The notes: generated from the letters alone by a model not told the origin. DNA of 64,000 nt from JANWHQ01 sp963775275 (GCA_963775275.1 CAVZII010000005.1:4154001-4218000); one strand, 5' to 3'; positions 20,159 to 30,122 are shown, counted from the first letter of the stretch. Program-made: numbers and translations.

Positions 20159-23100
20159 TCAATAGAACTGCGTTGCGGTGGAGAATTCTGAAGGTCTCGG
20201 TGCGGTCGTAAGGCGCCTTTTTCAAGACCTTGCTGAAGTCGAACTCCAGCGGGCCCATCGGCGACTTCCACTTCACGCTGATGCCCGCGGACGCGCGGAA
20301 CGCCATGTTGTCGCGGATGTTCGTGTCGAGCGTGCCGTCGGGATTGCGCTTCACCTTGTCGTCGAGCAGGCCCAGCGTGCCGAAGTCCGTGAAGAGCGAG
20401 GTGCGGATGCCGTACTGTTCCGGGATCGGGGTCGGCACGGTGAGCTCGAGCGTGCCGACCGCATAGGCCTTGCCGCCCAGGGCGTCCCCGACGGTCGTAC
20501 CCGTGGAGTCCACGATCGAGACATCGCGCGGCCCGATGCCGGCGATCTGGAAGCCGCGGAAGTCGTACCCGCCGACGAAGAAACGGTCGTTGATCCGCAC
20601 GACGTCCCCGCCCCAGCCGGTGATGTAGCCTGCCTTGCCTTGCAGGCTGAACACCCACTTGGGCGTGATGCCGTAGTACCAGGCGGTGTCGGCGGTGGTG
20701 CGGATGTACTTCACGTTGCCCCCGACGCCTGCAAAATCCTGGCCGAAGTCGAAGTAGAAGCCGCGGGTCGGCGTGATCGGGTCGTTCCGCCGGTCCCAAC
20801 GGATGCTGTAACCGACCGCCGAGGTCAGGGTCGTACCGACTTCGTCGCACAGGCTCTGGGAGTAGCCGCTTGCGCACTGACCCGTCGTCGGATCAATGAC
20901 ATAGCTCGGAATGCTCACCCTGTCGGTGTGGATCGCATAGTGCGGACTGATCGAGGCGTACTGGTTGATCGCGAAGCCAGTCCGCAGGTTCAGGCCTGTC
21001 GACGACGTCGTGAACGAGGCCGAGGTCGAGTAGTTGTAGCGGTAGGTGTAGACGTCGAATCCGGCCGCCATGTTGCGGCCCATGAAGCGCGGCTCGGTGA
21101 AGGATAGGCTGACCTGCTTGCGCAGGTAGCCCAACGACACCTCGAAATTGACCTTCTGGCCGCGGCCGCGGAAGTTCGACTCGCTGATGCCCACGTCGCC
21201 CACGAGCTTCTCGACGGAGCTGTAGCCCAGGCTGAAGGTGAGCTGGCCGGTGGGCTGCTCGGTCACCTTGACCCTGAGGATGGTCTTGTCCGGCGCCGAG
21301 CCCGGCAATTGCTCGATATCGATGTCCTTGAAGAAGCCCAGCGCCTTGATCTGGTTCTTGGAACGGTCGACGAGCACGCGGTTGTAGGCGTCCCCTTCCG
21401 AGACGCGCATCTCGCGGCGGATCACCCGGTCGAGCGTGCGCGTGTTGCCCACGATGTCGATGCGCTCGATGTAGACGCGCGGGCCTTCCTTTATGTCGAA
21501 GGTGACGTCGACGGTCTTGGTCTGGGGATGGGCGACGTAGCGCGGGCGCACGTCAACGAAGGCGAAGCCGTTGGCGCCGGCGGCATAGGTCAGGGCGTCG
21601 GTCGCCTTCTCGATCCGCTCGTCCTCGTAGAGCTGGCCTTGGCGGATCGGCAGAAGCGCCTGCAGCAGCTCGCCGTTGAGACGCTTGAGCTCCGTTTCCA
21701 CCTTCAGCTTGCCGAAGTGATACTTGGGGCCCTCATCGATGGTGAAGGTGACGACGAAGCCGTTGCGGCTGGGATCCAGCTCGGCCACGGCCGAGATGAT
21801 CCTGAAGTCGTAGTAGCCGTGGTTGCGGTAGAACTTGCGGACCTGCTCGCGGTCGTACTCGATCCGGTCCGGGTCGTAGTTGTCGTTGGACTGGAAGAAC
21901 TTGTACCAGTGCGACTCGCGGGTGACGATCACATCCCTCAAGGCGTTGTCCGAGAAGGACTTGTTGCCGATGAAGTTGATGTGGAGGATGCCGCTCTTGG
22001 GCCCCTCGTTGATCTCGAAGATCAGGTCCACGCGCTTCTGAGGCAGCTGGACGATCTTGGGCGTGACGGTCGCCGAGATCCGGCCCGAGCGCCGGTAGAG
22101 CTCGATGATCCGCTGGGCGTCCTGCTCGACCTTTGACTTGGTGAAGATGCCGCGCGGGCGGATCTGCACCTCGTCGCGCAGCTTGTCCTCCTTGAGGGCG
22201 TGGTTCCCCTCGAACACCACCTGATTGACGATGGGGTTCTCGGACACCTTCACGACCAGGTCCGAACCCTGCATCTCCATCGAGACATCGGCGAACAGGT
22301 CGGTCCGGAACAGTGTCTTGACCGCCAGGTCGATCCGGGCCGCGTCGACGTGGTCGCCGGGCTGGAGCGGCAGGTAGGACAGGATCGTCGAGGCCTCGAT
22401 GCGCTCGTTGCCCTGGATGACGATGCGCCCGATGACCGGCAGCCTGGCTTCCGCCTCGGCGGCGGCGGCCGCAGCGGCGGCCTCCCCGGCGCTGGGGGCC
22501 TGCGCAGGCGCAGGCGCAGGCGGCGTCTCTGCCACAGGGGCAGGCGGAGGCGGTGGAGGCGGCGGAACCGCCTCCGAAGCTGGCGCGGCAGGGGCCGCCG
22601 ATGCCTCCGTCGCCGTTTCGGCGGGCGCAGACTGGGCGCCAGGCGCCTCAGCGGACGTGGTCTCGGGGGTTGCGGCGGCTTGGGCCGGCTCGGCGGCGGC
22701 GGTTGCGGCCTGAGCCTGCTCCGCCGGAGGCGCCGCCTCTTCGGAGGACGGCGCGGGCTGGGCCGCCAGCGGAGACGGCGGCGGCGCCGGCGCCTCGGCC
22801 ACGGCCGCCGGAGCGGCCTGCGATGGCGCAAGCTCGATGGACGAGGGCGACGGCGCGCCCTGCGCGAGGGCCGGCTGGGACGCCGGCGAGGCAGGCGTCA
22901 GCTCGAAGCCGTCGCCGCCGGCGGCGTTCGTGGCCTGGGCGCTGGGCGCAGCCGGCGCCGCTGGCGTGAGCTGGAAGCCGTCGGTCGTCGCGGCGGCCGG
23001 CGTCGAAGACGACGGCGGCAGGAGCTCGAAGCCCTGGGACTCAGCCGAGACATCGGACGTCGACTGGCCGGATGCCGCCGGGGCCGTCTGGCCTGCGGGC

Positions 23101-24263
23101 GCGGCGTCGGAAGACGGGTCGGTCTCATCCTCCGGCTTGGTCTTGGCGGCCGTCTCGACCGAATCAGCGCCGGCGGTCCCGGGCAGCAGCATGAAGCCCT
23201 GCGCCTCCGGCGAAACGTCCGGCAAGGACGGACCGGCGAGGGGCGCAAGCGCCGGATCGGCCTGCGCCGTGGAGATCGAGGAAGGGCCGGTCCGGACTGC
23301 TGGCGTGGTCGTCACGGCCGTCTCGACCGAAGCGCCGGCGGCCGTCCTGGGAAGCAACTGGAAACCCTGCGCCTGCGGCGAAACGTCCGGCAGGGGCTGG
23401 CTGAACACGGGAACGACCGCAAATTCAGGCCAGCTCGTGGCGATGGAGGAAGATTCGCTCCGGCTCGCCGGCCCGGTCGTCACGGCCGTCTCGACGGAGT
23501 CGGCGCCAGCCGTCCCGGGCAGCAGCTCGAAACCCTGCGCCTCAGGAGAGACGTCCGGCAGGGACGGGCCTGGCGCGAGCGCCGGCTCGGCCTGGGTTTT
23601 CGCAAACGAGGATGGACCGGTCCGGATCGCCGGCGTGCTCGTCACCGCGGTTTCGACGGAGTCCGCTGCGGCCGTTCCGGGGAGCAGCTCGAAGCCCTGC
23701 GCCTCGGGGGAAACGTCCGGCAGGGATGGGGCCGTTGCAGTCGGGAGCGCCGGCCCGGCCTGGGTTGTCGCAAACGAGGACGGCCCGGTCCGGACAGCCG
23801 GCGTGGTCGTCACGGCCGTCTCGATGGAGCCCGCATCCGCGGTTGCGGGGAGCAGCTCGAAGCCCTGTGACTCCGGCGTGACGTCGGGCGCGGGCTGGCC
23901 GGCGACGGACGAGACGGCCTGCTCGGCCGGCGCCGCCGCGATGGGAGACAGACCGGGCAGGTTCGTCGCAGCCGGCCTTGCGGCCGTCTCGACGGAATCG
24001 GCGCCGGCCGTGCCGGGGATCAGCTCGAAGCCCTGGTCATCGTCGCGGGTCGGCTTGCGGATGGACCCGGGCGACGGCGGCCCGGGCGTCATTTCGAAGC
24101 CCCACTGGTCGTTGGGATCGACGGGGTGCAGGCTCGAGGGCGGCCCGGCCGGGGGCTGGGCGGCCGCCACCTGCTCGATCGGCATGCCGGCGCCGAGCAG
24201 CAGCGCTAAGCTGGAGCTCAGCGCAGCACGGCGGGCATGGGATCGATGCATGGGACTGGCCAT
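20159..24263 (-). CDS. bamA: Outer membrane protein assembly factor BamA with giant N-terminal extension
   Basis: Core of the machine that inserts beta-barrels into the outer membrane. After a signal peptide (ALSSSLALLLGAGMP) comes an unusual region of about 570 residues: ten GF-x-[LM]-x-P motifs, then a Pro/Ala/Glu-rich tail. The five POTRA domains start at LPVIGRIVIQGNERIE (nt ~22442), followed by the 16-strand barrel with NFRGRGQ, GGYDFRGF and RASAGISVKWKSPMGP. At 20183-20188 (GAATTC) one extra base shifts the frame; removing it gives a last strand FRFSTATQFY and a stop at 20159. As written, the frame continues into skp to 19440. Start candidates: GTG 24281, ATG 24263, ATG 24251. Confidence 0.88.
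22893..24110 (-). repeat. Degenerate repeat region inside bamA
   Basis: Encodes ten copies of a GF-x-[LM]-x-P motif. Five central copies are part of a longer unit of about 54-56 residues (roughly 165 bp) containing PDVSPEAQGFELLPGTA, then DSVETAV, then RTGPSS. Copies differ by point changes and small indels, so the array has been kept open in one frame while diverging. Confidence 0.85.
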
Positions 24264-24277
24264 CTTTGGTCGGCGGC

Positions 24278-25498
24278 TCACGAAAACAGCCGGCCGATCA
24301 GGTGGAACACGCGGTAGCGCTGCAAGTCATTGAACGTGACGAACAGCATCAAGCTGATCAGCAAGGCGAATCCCACCCGATACCCCGCAGCTTGTATGCT
24401 GGCCGTGAGCGGGCGCCGCGCAACCGCTTCGTACGCGTAGAACAGCAAGTGTCCGCCGTCCAGCACGGGAATGGGCAACAGATTGGCGAAGCCGACCGCA
24501 ACAGAGATGAAGGCGGCGAGCCGCACGAGGGTGAGCGTCAGCCTTGCGGCGCCGATCTCGAAGTTGGGCGCGCTGCGCGTCGCCTCACTGGCGGCCTGTC
24601 CGGCCAGGCCAGCGATGCCCAGGGGACCGCTGAACTGCTGGCCGGACGCGCGTCCGGAGACGATCCGGCCCATGTATTCCAAAGTCACGCCCACGATGTC
24701 GGCGGTCTGGCGCACGCCCTGGTCGAGCGCGGCCACAGGTCCGAGCGGCGTGACCTTGACGTCATCCTGGGTGGCGCTCGCCATGAGGCCGATGTAGCCG
24801 ACCGGCGCCTGGGCGCTGCCCGGCCCGTCGTCGATGACCTTGCGCACGGGCGTGACGGTCAGGGGAACGACGCTTCCGGCGCGCTCGACGTCGACGCGCA
24901 GCGAGTCGCCCGGCCGCAGCTTGACGTACCGGGAGAGCTGCTCGAAGTCGGTGATGCGCCTGCCGTCGACGCTGCTGACCACGTCGCCCGGCTTGAAACC
25001 AGCCGCCGCCGCCGGCGACCCCGGCACGACCTGGGCGACGCGGGGCGTCACGGTGATCTGGCCCACCGCCATGGCGAAGGCCGCAAAGATCACGATCGCC
25101 AGGACGAAGTTGGCGGCGGGTCCCGCCGCCACGACCAGCGCCCGTTGCCACAGGGGCTTGAAGTGGAAATAGCGCTTCAGCGCCGCCGGGCCTTCCTCAG
25201 CCAGGATGTGCTGGCGGAGCTCGGAGAGATCCTCCTCGTCCGGAACGCTGGCCACGTTCTCGTCGCCCGAAAACTTCACGTAGCCGCCTATCGGCAGCCA
25301 GCTGATGCGCCACTCCATGCCCGACCGGTCATGCCAGGACCACAGCGGACGGCCAAAGCCGATGGAGAACCTGTCGACCGCCACGCCGCACAACCGCGCG
25401 ACGAGCAGGTGGCCGAGCTCGTGAACGGTGACCACGAGAGTCAGCACCGCCAGGAACGGCAGGGTATAGGTCAAGGCCAGCTGCAGGAACTGGAGCAT
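24278..25498 (-). CDS. rseP: RseP/MmpA site-2 zinc metalloprotease
   Basis: A 406-residue intramembrane protease. The zinc site HELGH (residues 26-30) lies in the first membrane helix and the third ligand region LPIPVLDGGH is near the C-terminus. A PDZ domain (about 170-250, VAQVVPGSPAAAAGFKPGDVV) sits in the periplasm. The Caulobacter orthologue MmpA cleaves the polarity factor PodJ; others release envelope-stress sigma factors. ATG 25498 (MLQFLQLAL) fits the family. Its stop overlaps the bamA GTG as GTGA. Upstream, where dxr is commonly found, there is a ~400-bp non-coding gap before cdsA. Confidence 0.93.
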   Translation of the reverse strand: MLQFLQLALTYTLPFLAVLTLVVTVHELGHLLVARLCGVAVDRFSIGFGRPLWSWHDRSGMEWRISWLPIGGYVKFSGDENVASVPDEEDLSELRQHILAEEGPAALKRYFHFKPLWQRALVVAAGPAANFVLAIVIFAAFAMAVGQITVTPRVAQVVPGSPAAAAGFKPGDVVSSVDGRRITDFEQLSRYVKLRPGDSLRVDVERAGSVVPLTVTPVRKVIDDGPGSAQAPVGYIGLMASATQDDVKVTPLGPVAALDQGVRQTADIVGVTLEYMGRIVSGRASGQQFSGPLGIAGLAGQAASEATRSAPNFEIGAARLTLTLVRLAAFISVAVGFANLLPIPVLDGGHLLFYAYEAVARRPLTASIQAAGYRVGFALLISLMLFVTFNDLQRYRVFHLIGRLFS

Positions 25499-25901
25499 GA
25501 GACGGTGCGCTCTCCCGATACCTAGCTCGAGCGCCAGGCGCCGCCCGCAGCCCGGGCCGACACGCAAGGGCCGGCCCGCCTGGACCGGCGCAATCCGTGG
25601 ACACCCCCGGCCGCAGCGCCGGCAATATCAAGAAAGGCGCTGCACCGGTCAAGGAAGCCGGGCGCCGCACCGGCGACAGCCAGGCCCGCGGATGGTCCGT
25701 GGCGGCGCGCGCCGATGTTGCGGATAAAGATCAACTTTCGAGACGCCCAGCCGGAGTTGAATATCGCTGGCCCTCGATCCCCTCGCGGCCAAGGCGGATC
25801 ATGGGCGCCAATTGGATCGAAATCTGGGCGGCGATCGGACAATTGCGCTTCCGTGTTCTCACGGCCGCGCCTCGAGGGGCCCGGCAGCGGCCGCGGCAGC
25901 T
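25499..25901. other. Gap without a recognisable gene (usual dxr slot)
   Basis: About 400 bp between cdsA and rseP. Frames that stay open here translate to low-complexity, Arg/Ala/Gly-rich sequence with no family I recognise. In related alphaproteobacteria dxr lies at this point; no fragment of it (NADPH-binding or catalytic motifs) is visible. Confidence 0.6.
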
Positions 25902-26717
25902 TCAGGCGGCCCAGCCGGCGAGGTGGATCAGGCGCGCGGCGGCGATGGCCAGAATCGCGAACATCAGCCCGTCGACACGGTCGAGCAGGCCGCCGTGGCC
26001 CGGAATCAGGCTGCCCGCGTCCTTGACGCCGAAACGGCGCTTCAGGATCGATTCCAGCAGGTCGCCTCCCATGGTGGCGAGGCCGCCGACCAGCCCCATG
26101 AGCGCGGCCGCCCCGATCGACAGGCGGATGTGGGCGACCAGGGTGACGACCACTGACGCCACGATGGCGGCGGCCAGCCCTCCCCACATCCCCGACCAGG
26201 TCTTGTTCGGCGAGATCCGCGGCCACAGCTTGGGCCCCTTGAGAAGGTTGCCCGAGGCGTAGGCGGCGATGTCGGCCGACCAGGTCACCGCCAGGAGCAG
26301 CAAGGTCCAGCTGCGTCCCTGAGGCGCGGCGATCAGCCAGGTCATGGCGACGGCCGGCACGGCGAAGTAGACCGCACCGAACGCCGCGTCGGCAGGCCGC
26401 TCGGCGGCGCCGCGCGCCACGAGCGCACACATGGGCGCGGCCAGCACGGCCAGCGCCCAGGCGATGGCGTAGTGCTGCAGATAGGCGGCGAAGACGGCGA
26501 TGAGCACGGTGGCGGTGATGGCGGCCGCCACCCGCAACGGCGCACGCGGCGCGCTCATCACGCTCCATTCGTTGGCGAGCAGGGCGATTGCGGCGGCGAG
26601 CAGGACCAGGAACGCCCAGTCGCCGATCCACACGCCAAGCAGCGCGAGCGGCGCCAGCACCGTCGCCGACGCCGCCCGCTGCCTCAAATTCGTCCAATCG
26701 AAGCGCCTAGCCCGCAT
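25902..26717 (-). CDS. cdsA: Phosphatidate cytidylyltransferase
   Basis: A 271-residue membrane enzyme that makes CDP-diacylglycerol from phosphatidate and CTP, the precursor of all phospholipids here. It has about eight hydrophobic helices and the CDP-DAG synthase signature in the last third: SPNKTWSGMWGG, then GDLLESILKRRFGVKDAG and LIPGHGGLLDRVDGL. ATG 26717 is preceded by an adjacent GTG; either may start. It is followed by a gap instead of dxr and preceded by two palindromic repeats separating it from uppS. Confidence 0.94.
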   Translation of the reverse strand: MRARRFDWTNLRQRAASATVLAPLALLGVWIGDWAFLVLLAAAIALLANEWSVMSAPRAPLRVAAAITATVLIAVFAAYLQHYAIAWALAVLAAPMCALVARGAAERPADAAFGAVYFAVPAVAMTWLIAAPQGRSWTLLLLAVTWSADIAAYASGNLLKGPKLWPRISPNKTWSGMWGGLAAAIVASVVVTLVAHIRLSIGAAALMGLVGGLATMGGDLLESILKRRFGVKDAGSLIPGHGGLLDRVDGLMFAILAIAAARLIHLAGWAA

Positions 26718-26785
26718 CACTCACCGTTGCGGGCGAGCGCCCCAGCTCGACGCGGACTTTCCAACCCCATCCACCCCAACTCGCT

Positions 26786-26950
26786 CTAGTGTCCCGATTC
26801 CGAAGTTCGCCAGCGCATTTGCAAGGCGGATGCGAACTTCGGAATCGATAAGGACACTAGCAAATGTATGATTCTAGTGTGGTTTACGGATCAGAAGTTC
26901 GCAACTGCGGGAGCCGCCGTCATCATGCGAACTTCTGATCCACCACACTA
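26786..26950. repeat. Two CTAG-ended palindromic elements between uppS and cdsA
   Basis: Element 1 (26786-26860) has arms CTAGTGTCC + CGATTCCGAAGTTCGC that pair exactly except for a 4-nt bulge. Element 2 (about 26874-26950) has arms CTAGTGTGG + GGATCAGAAGTTCGCA with a similar bulge. The two share the layout CTAGTG...GAAGTTCGC and are probably relatives. The right end of element 2 contains the uppS stop codon. Confidence 0.85.
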
Positions 26951-27721
26951 GCCTATGGCGCGGACGTCATCGACGTCGGTCCCGCCGAAGCGGCGCTTGC
27001 GGCGCTGATACTCGTCCAGGGCCGCCTCGAGCTGGACCGGACCGTAGTCCGGCCAGAAGACATCCTGGAAGACGAACTCGGCGTAGGCCGATTCCCAGAG
27101 CAGGAAATTCGAGATGCGGCGTTCGCCCGAGGTGCGGATGATGAGGTCCGGCGGCGGGTCGTCGCCGGTGGACAGCCGCGCCTCCAACGCCTCTTCGTCG
27201 AGGTCGCCGGGCGTGACGCGGCCGGCGGCCACGTCCTCGGCGAAGGCGCGGGCGGCGTCCACGATGTCGGCGCGGCCGCCATAGTTGAACGCGACCGCCA
27301 GCCGGAAGCTGGAATTGCCGGCGGTGCGCCGCTCGGCGCGGTCGATGACCTCGAGGATGTCGTCGGGCAGGTCGGTGCGCCGGCCAAGGACGTTGACCTG
27401 CACGCCTTCCACGGCCAGCCGGTCGAGGTCCGAGTTCACATAGGTCTTGAGCAGGTTCATCAGCTCGGCGACCTCGTTGGCGGGACGGCGCCAGTTCTCG
27501 GTCGAGAAGCCGAACACCGTCAGCCGGTCGATGCCGAGCTTGGGCGCCGCCTCCACGGTGCGCTTCAGGGCCTGGACCCCGGCGCGGTGCCCGAAGGAGC
27601 GGGGCAGGCCCCGCGCCTTCGCCCAGCGCCCATTGCCGTCCATGATGATGGCCACGTGCAAGCCGTCGCCGCCCACGAAGGACCGCCCGGTCGGAACTGG
27701 AGTGGGGCCTTGACTTGACAT
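26948..27721 (-). CDS. uppS: Undecaprenyl diphosphate synthase
   Basis: A 257-residue cis-prenyltransferase that builds the C55 lipid carrier for peptidoglycan and O-antigen. HVAIIMDGNGRWAKARGLPR contains the catalytic aspartate (residue 28); FGFSTENWRRP, FNYGGRADI and IIRTSGERRISNFLLWE follow, all conserved. It lies downstream of frr and upstream of cdsA in the usual order. Its stop codon lies within the end of a palindromic element. Confidence 0.96.
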   Translation of the reverse strand: MSSQGPTPVPTGRSFVGGDGLHVAIIMDGNGRWAKARGLPRSFGHRAGVQALKRTVEAAPKLGIDRLTVFGFSTENWRRPANEVAELMNLLKTYVNSDLDRLAVEGVQVNVLGRRTDLPDDILEVIDRAERRTAGNSSFRLAVAFNYGGRADIVDAARAFAEDVAAGRVTPGDLDEEALEARLSTGDDPPPDLIIRTSGERRISNFLLWESAYAEFVFQDVFWPDYGPVQLEAALDEYQRRKRRFGGTDVDDVRAIG

Positions 27722-27760
27722 GGGCGGTCCCTGTCGCCGGGCGTTCGGCGAACGCGGAGA

Positions 27761-28327
27761 TCAGACCTGCATGATCTCCTGTTCTTTGGTTTTCAAGGCT
27801 TCGTCGATGCGCTTGATGGCCTCGTCGGTGAGCTTCTGCACATCATCGTGCATGCGGCGCTGCTCATCCTGGCTGATCACTCCGTCCTTCTCGGCCTTCT
27901 TGAGGTCGTCCATGGCGTGATGGCGGACGTTGCGCACCGCCACGCGCTGCTGCTCGGCGTACTTGCCGGCCAGCTTGGCGATGTCCTTGCGACGCTCCTC
28001 GGTGAGGGGCGGGATCGGGATCCTGAGGTTCTGTCCCTCGACGACGGGGTTCAGCCCCAGGCCCGCGCTGCGGATCGCCTTCTCGACAGAGACGACCACG
28101 CCCTTGTCCCAGACGCTGACCATCAGGGACCGCGGGTCCGGCACGGTGACCGCGGCGACCTGGTTCAGGGGCATGGAGGAGCCGTAGGCCTCCACGTGCA
28201 CCTGATCGAGCAGCGCCGAGGACGCGCGGCCGGTGCGCAGCCCGGCGAACTCCTCCTTCAGCGCCGTGACGGCCTTGTCCATGCGGTCGCGATACGCCGA
28301 CAGGACGGGCTTTTCACTGACTGCCAT
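27761..28327 (-). CDS. frr: Ribosome recycling factor
   Basis: A 188-residue protein that, with EF-G, splits post-termination ribosomes. The tRNA-like two-domain pattern is clear: FAGLRTGRASSALLD near the N-terminus, LNQVAAVTVPDPRSLMVSVWD in the small domain, and the C-terminal helix with PLTEERRKD, VAVRNVRHHAMDDLKK. The start overlaps the pyrH stop by about 14 bp, so translation is coupled. Order rpsB-tsf-pyrH-frr-uppS is conserved among bacteria. Confidence 0.97.
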   Translation of the reverse strand: MAVSEKPVLSAYRDRMDKAVTALKEEFAGLRTGRASSALLDQVHVEAYGSSMPLNQVAAVTVPDPRSLMVSVWDKGVVVSVEKAIRSAGLGLNPVVEGQNLRIPIPPLTEERRKDIAKLAGKYAEQQRVAVRNVRHHAMDDLKKAEKDGVISQDEQRRMHDDVQKLTDEAIKRIDEALKTKEQEIMQV

Positions 28328-29096
28328 GGCCGATGACCTCCTCCTCGCGACGTTCCTCCGAAATCACCGTGTGCACGCCGACGCCCGTCAGTACGTCGAG
28401 CAGGCGGCCCCGCTCGCGGATCGAGAAGACCACGATCGGGATGCAATTCTCGCGCATCAGGCTGATGGCCGAGGCGTCCATCACGCGCAGATCCTGGCTG
28501 AGGACGTCCAAATAGCTCAGCCAGTCGTAGCGGCGCGCGGCAGGCTCGACCTTGGGGTCGGCGGTGTAGACGCCTTCGACGCTGGTGCCCTTGAGCAGCG
28601 CGTCGCACCCCATCTCGGCGGCCCGAAGGGCGGCGGCCGTGTCGGTGGTGAAGAAGGGATTGCCCGTGCCGGCGGCGAAGATGACCACCCTGCCCTTCTC
28701 CAGGTGCCGCAGCGCCCGGCGGCGGATGTAGGGCTCGCAGACCGTCGCCATCGGGATCGCCGACTGCACGCGGGTGTCAACGCCGATCTTCTCGAGCGCG
28801 TTCTGCATGGCCAGGGCGTTCATCACGGTCGCCAGCATGCCCATGTAGTCGGCGCTGGCGCGCTCCATGCCGCGCGCGGCGGTGGACAGGCCCCGGAAGA
28901 TGTTGCCGCCGCCGATGACGAGGCAGAGCTGGACGCCGTGGCGGACGATCTCGGCCACCTCACGCGCCACGGCGTCGACGGTCTGCATGTCGATGCCGTA
29001 GCCGGCCTCCCCCATCAGGACCTCGCCGGACACCTTCAGCAGGATCCGGCGATAGCGCGGCAGGCGCGCGACCGGGCTCTTGGACTCGGCGACCAT
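28314..29096 (-). CDS. pyrH: UMP kinase
   Basis: A 260-residue hexameric kinase that makes UDP from UMP for pyrimidine nucleotide pools. RILLKVSGEVLMGEAGYGID begins the amino acid kinase fold; IGGGNIFRG, ADYMGMLATVMNAL and GTGNPFFTTDTAAALRA are conserved family segments. ATG 29096 (MVAESKSPV) is chosen over an upstream in-frame start at 29144 for length and family fit. It lies between tsf and frr. Confidence 0.96.
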   Translation of the reverse strand: MVAESKSPVARLPRYRRILLKVSGEVLMGEAGYGIDMQTVDAVAREVAEIVRHGVQLCLVIGGGNIFRGLSTAARGMERASADYMGMLATVMNALAMQNALEKIGVDTRVQSAIPMATVCEPYIRRRALRHLEKGRVVIFAAGTGNPFFTTDTAAALRAAEMGCDALLKGTSVEGVYTADPKVEPAARRYDWLSYLDVLSQDLRVMDASAISLMRENCIPIVVFSIRERGRLLDVLTGVGVHTVISEERREEEVIGHGSQ

Positions 29097-29186
29097 GGCC
29101 GTTGTGTGCGCCGAGCGGCCCGAAGGCGCAAGAGCAGGGCGCACCTGCGCCGTCCCCGGGTTCCGGCGCCCGGAGACGGCGAAGGC

Positions 29187-30122
29187 TCAGGCCTTGCTGA
29201 GGGCCGCGACCTCGGCGGCGAAGTCGTCGGACTTCTTGTCCACGCCTTCGCCGAGGGCGAAGCGGACGAAGCCCTTGACCGCCGCCGGCGCGCCGAGCGC
29301 CTTGGCCTCATCGGCGACCAGCTGCTCGATCGTCTGGTCCGGGTTCATGACGAAGGCCTGCTTCAGGAGCACGACCTCCTCGTAGAACTTGCGAAGCCGG
29401 CCCTCGACCATCTTCTCGATGACCTGTGGGGGCTTGCCGGACGCCTGGGCCTGCTCGGAGAAGATGGCGCGCTCGCGCTCGACCGCGGCCGGATCGAGGT
29501 CCTCGACCGACAACGACAGGGGCGACGTGGCCGCCACGTGCATGGCGATCCTGCGGCCGAGCTCCTGCAGCCGCCCCTGATCGCCCTGACCTTCGATGGC
29601 CACGAGCACGCCGATGCGGCCGAGCTCGGGCGCGACGGCGTTGTGGACATAGGCGGCGACGGCGCCGTGGGCGACCTGGAAGCGGGCCGAGCGGCGCACG
29701 ACCATGTTCTCGCCGATGGTGGCGATCAGGCCGGTGATCATCTCGGAGACGGTCTCGCCGTCCAGAGTGCTGGCGGCCGCGACGGCGTCGACCCCGCCGT
29801 CCACGTCGAGCGCGGCCCGGGCGGTCTTGCGCGCGGCGATCTGGAACAGCTCGTTGCGCGCGACGAAGTCGGTCTCGGCGTTCAGCTCGATGACCGCGCC
29901 GGTCATGCCGGCGCCGTCATTGCGCAAGGCTACGGCCACGAGGCCCTCGGCGGCCACGCGATCAGCCTTCTTGGCGGCCTTGGACAGGCCCTTGGTGCGC
30001 AGCCAATCCATGGCGCCGTCGATGTCGCCGCCGGTTTCCTGCAGCGCCTTCTTGCAGTCCATCATGCCTGCGCCGGACTTCTCGCGCAGTTCCTTGACCA
30101 GGCCGGCAGTGATCTCGGCCAT
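29187..30122 (-). CDS. tsf: Elongation factor Ts
   Basis: A 311-residue nucleotide exchange factor for EF-Tu. The N-terminal UBA-like domain contains VKELREKSGAGMMDCKKAL; the core has AAEGLVAVALRND and ELNAETDFVARNELF, which contacts EF-Tu. ATG 30122 (MAEITAGLV) matches other family members; the frame opens five codons earlier. It follows rpsB by 93 bp, as in most bacteria. Confidence 0.97.
   Translation of the reverse strand: MAEITAGLVKELREKSGAGMMDCKKALQETGGDIDGAMDWLRTKGLSKAAKKADRVAAEGLVAVALRNDGAGMTGAVIELNAETDFVARNELFQIAARKTARAALDVDGGVDAVAAASTLDGETVSEMITGLIATIGENMVVRRSARFQVAHGAVAAYVHNAVAPELGRIGVLVAIEGQGDQGRLQELGRRIAMHVAATSPLSLSVEDLDPAAVERERAIFSEQAQASGKPPQVIEKMVEGRLRKFYEEVVLLKQAFVMNPDQTIEQLVADEAKALGAPAAVKGFVRFALGEGVDKKSDDFAAEVAALSKA

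Noticed and set aside
19440..24281. A single 1613-residue BamA-Skp protein as the real product
   Set aside because: A one-base change restores a normal BamA end and stop, and skp has its own signal peptide and start; reported as a finding instead.
22200..24333. Long plus-strand frames opposite the bamA extension
   Set aside because: They mirror the low-complexity repeats of bamA; the minus frame carries signal peptide, repeats, POTRA and barrel continuously.
25522..25901. Minus-strand frame downstream of cdsA as a dxr remnant
   Set aside because: No NADPH-binding or metal-site motif of DXR is visible; the sequence is low-complexity.
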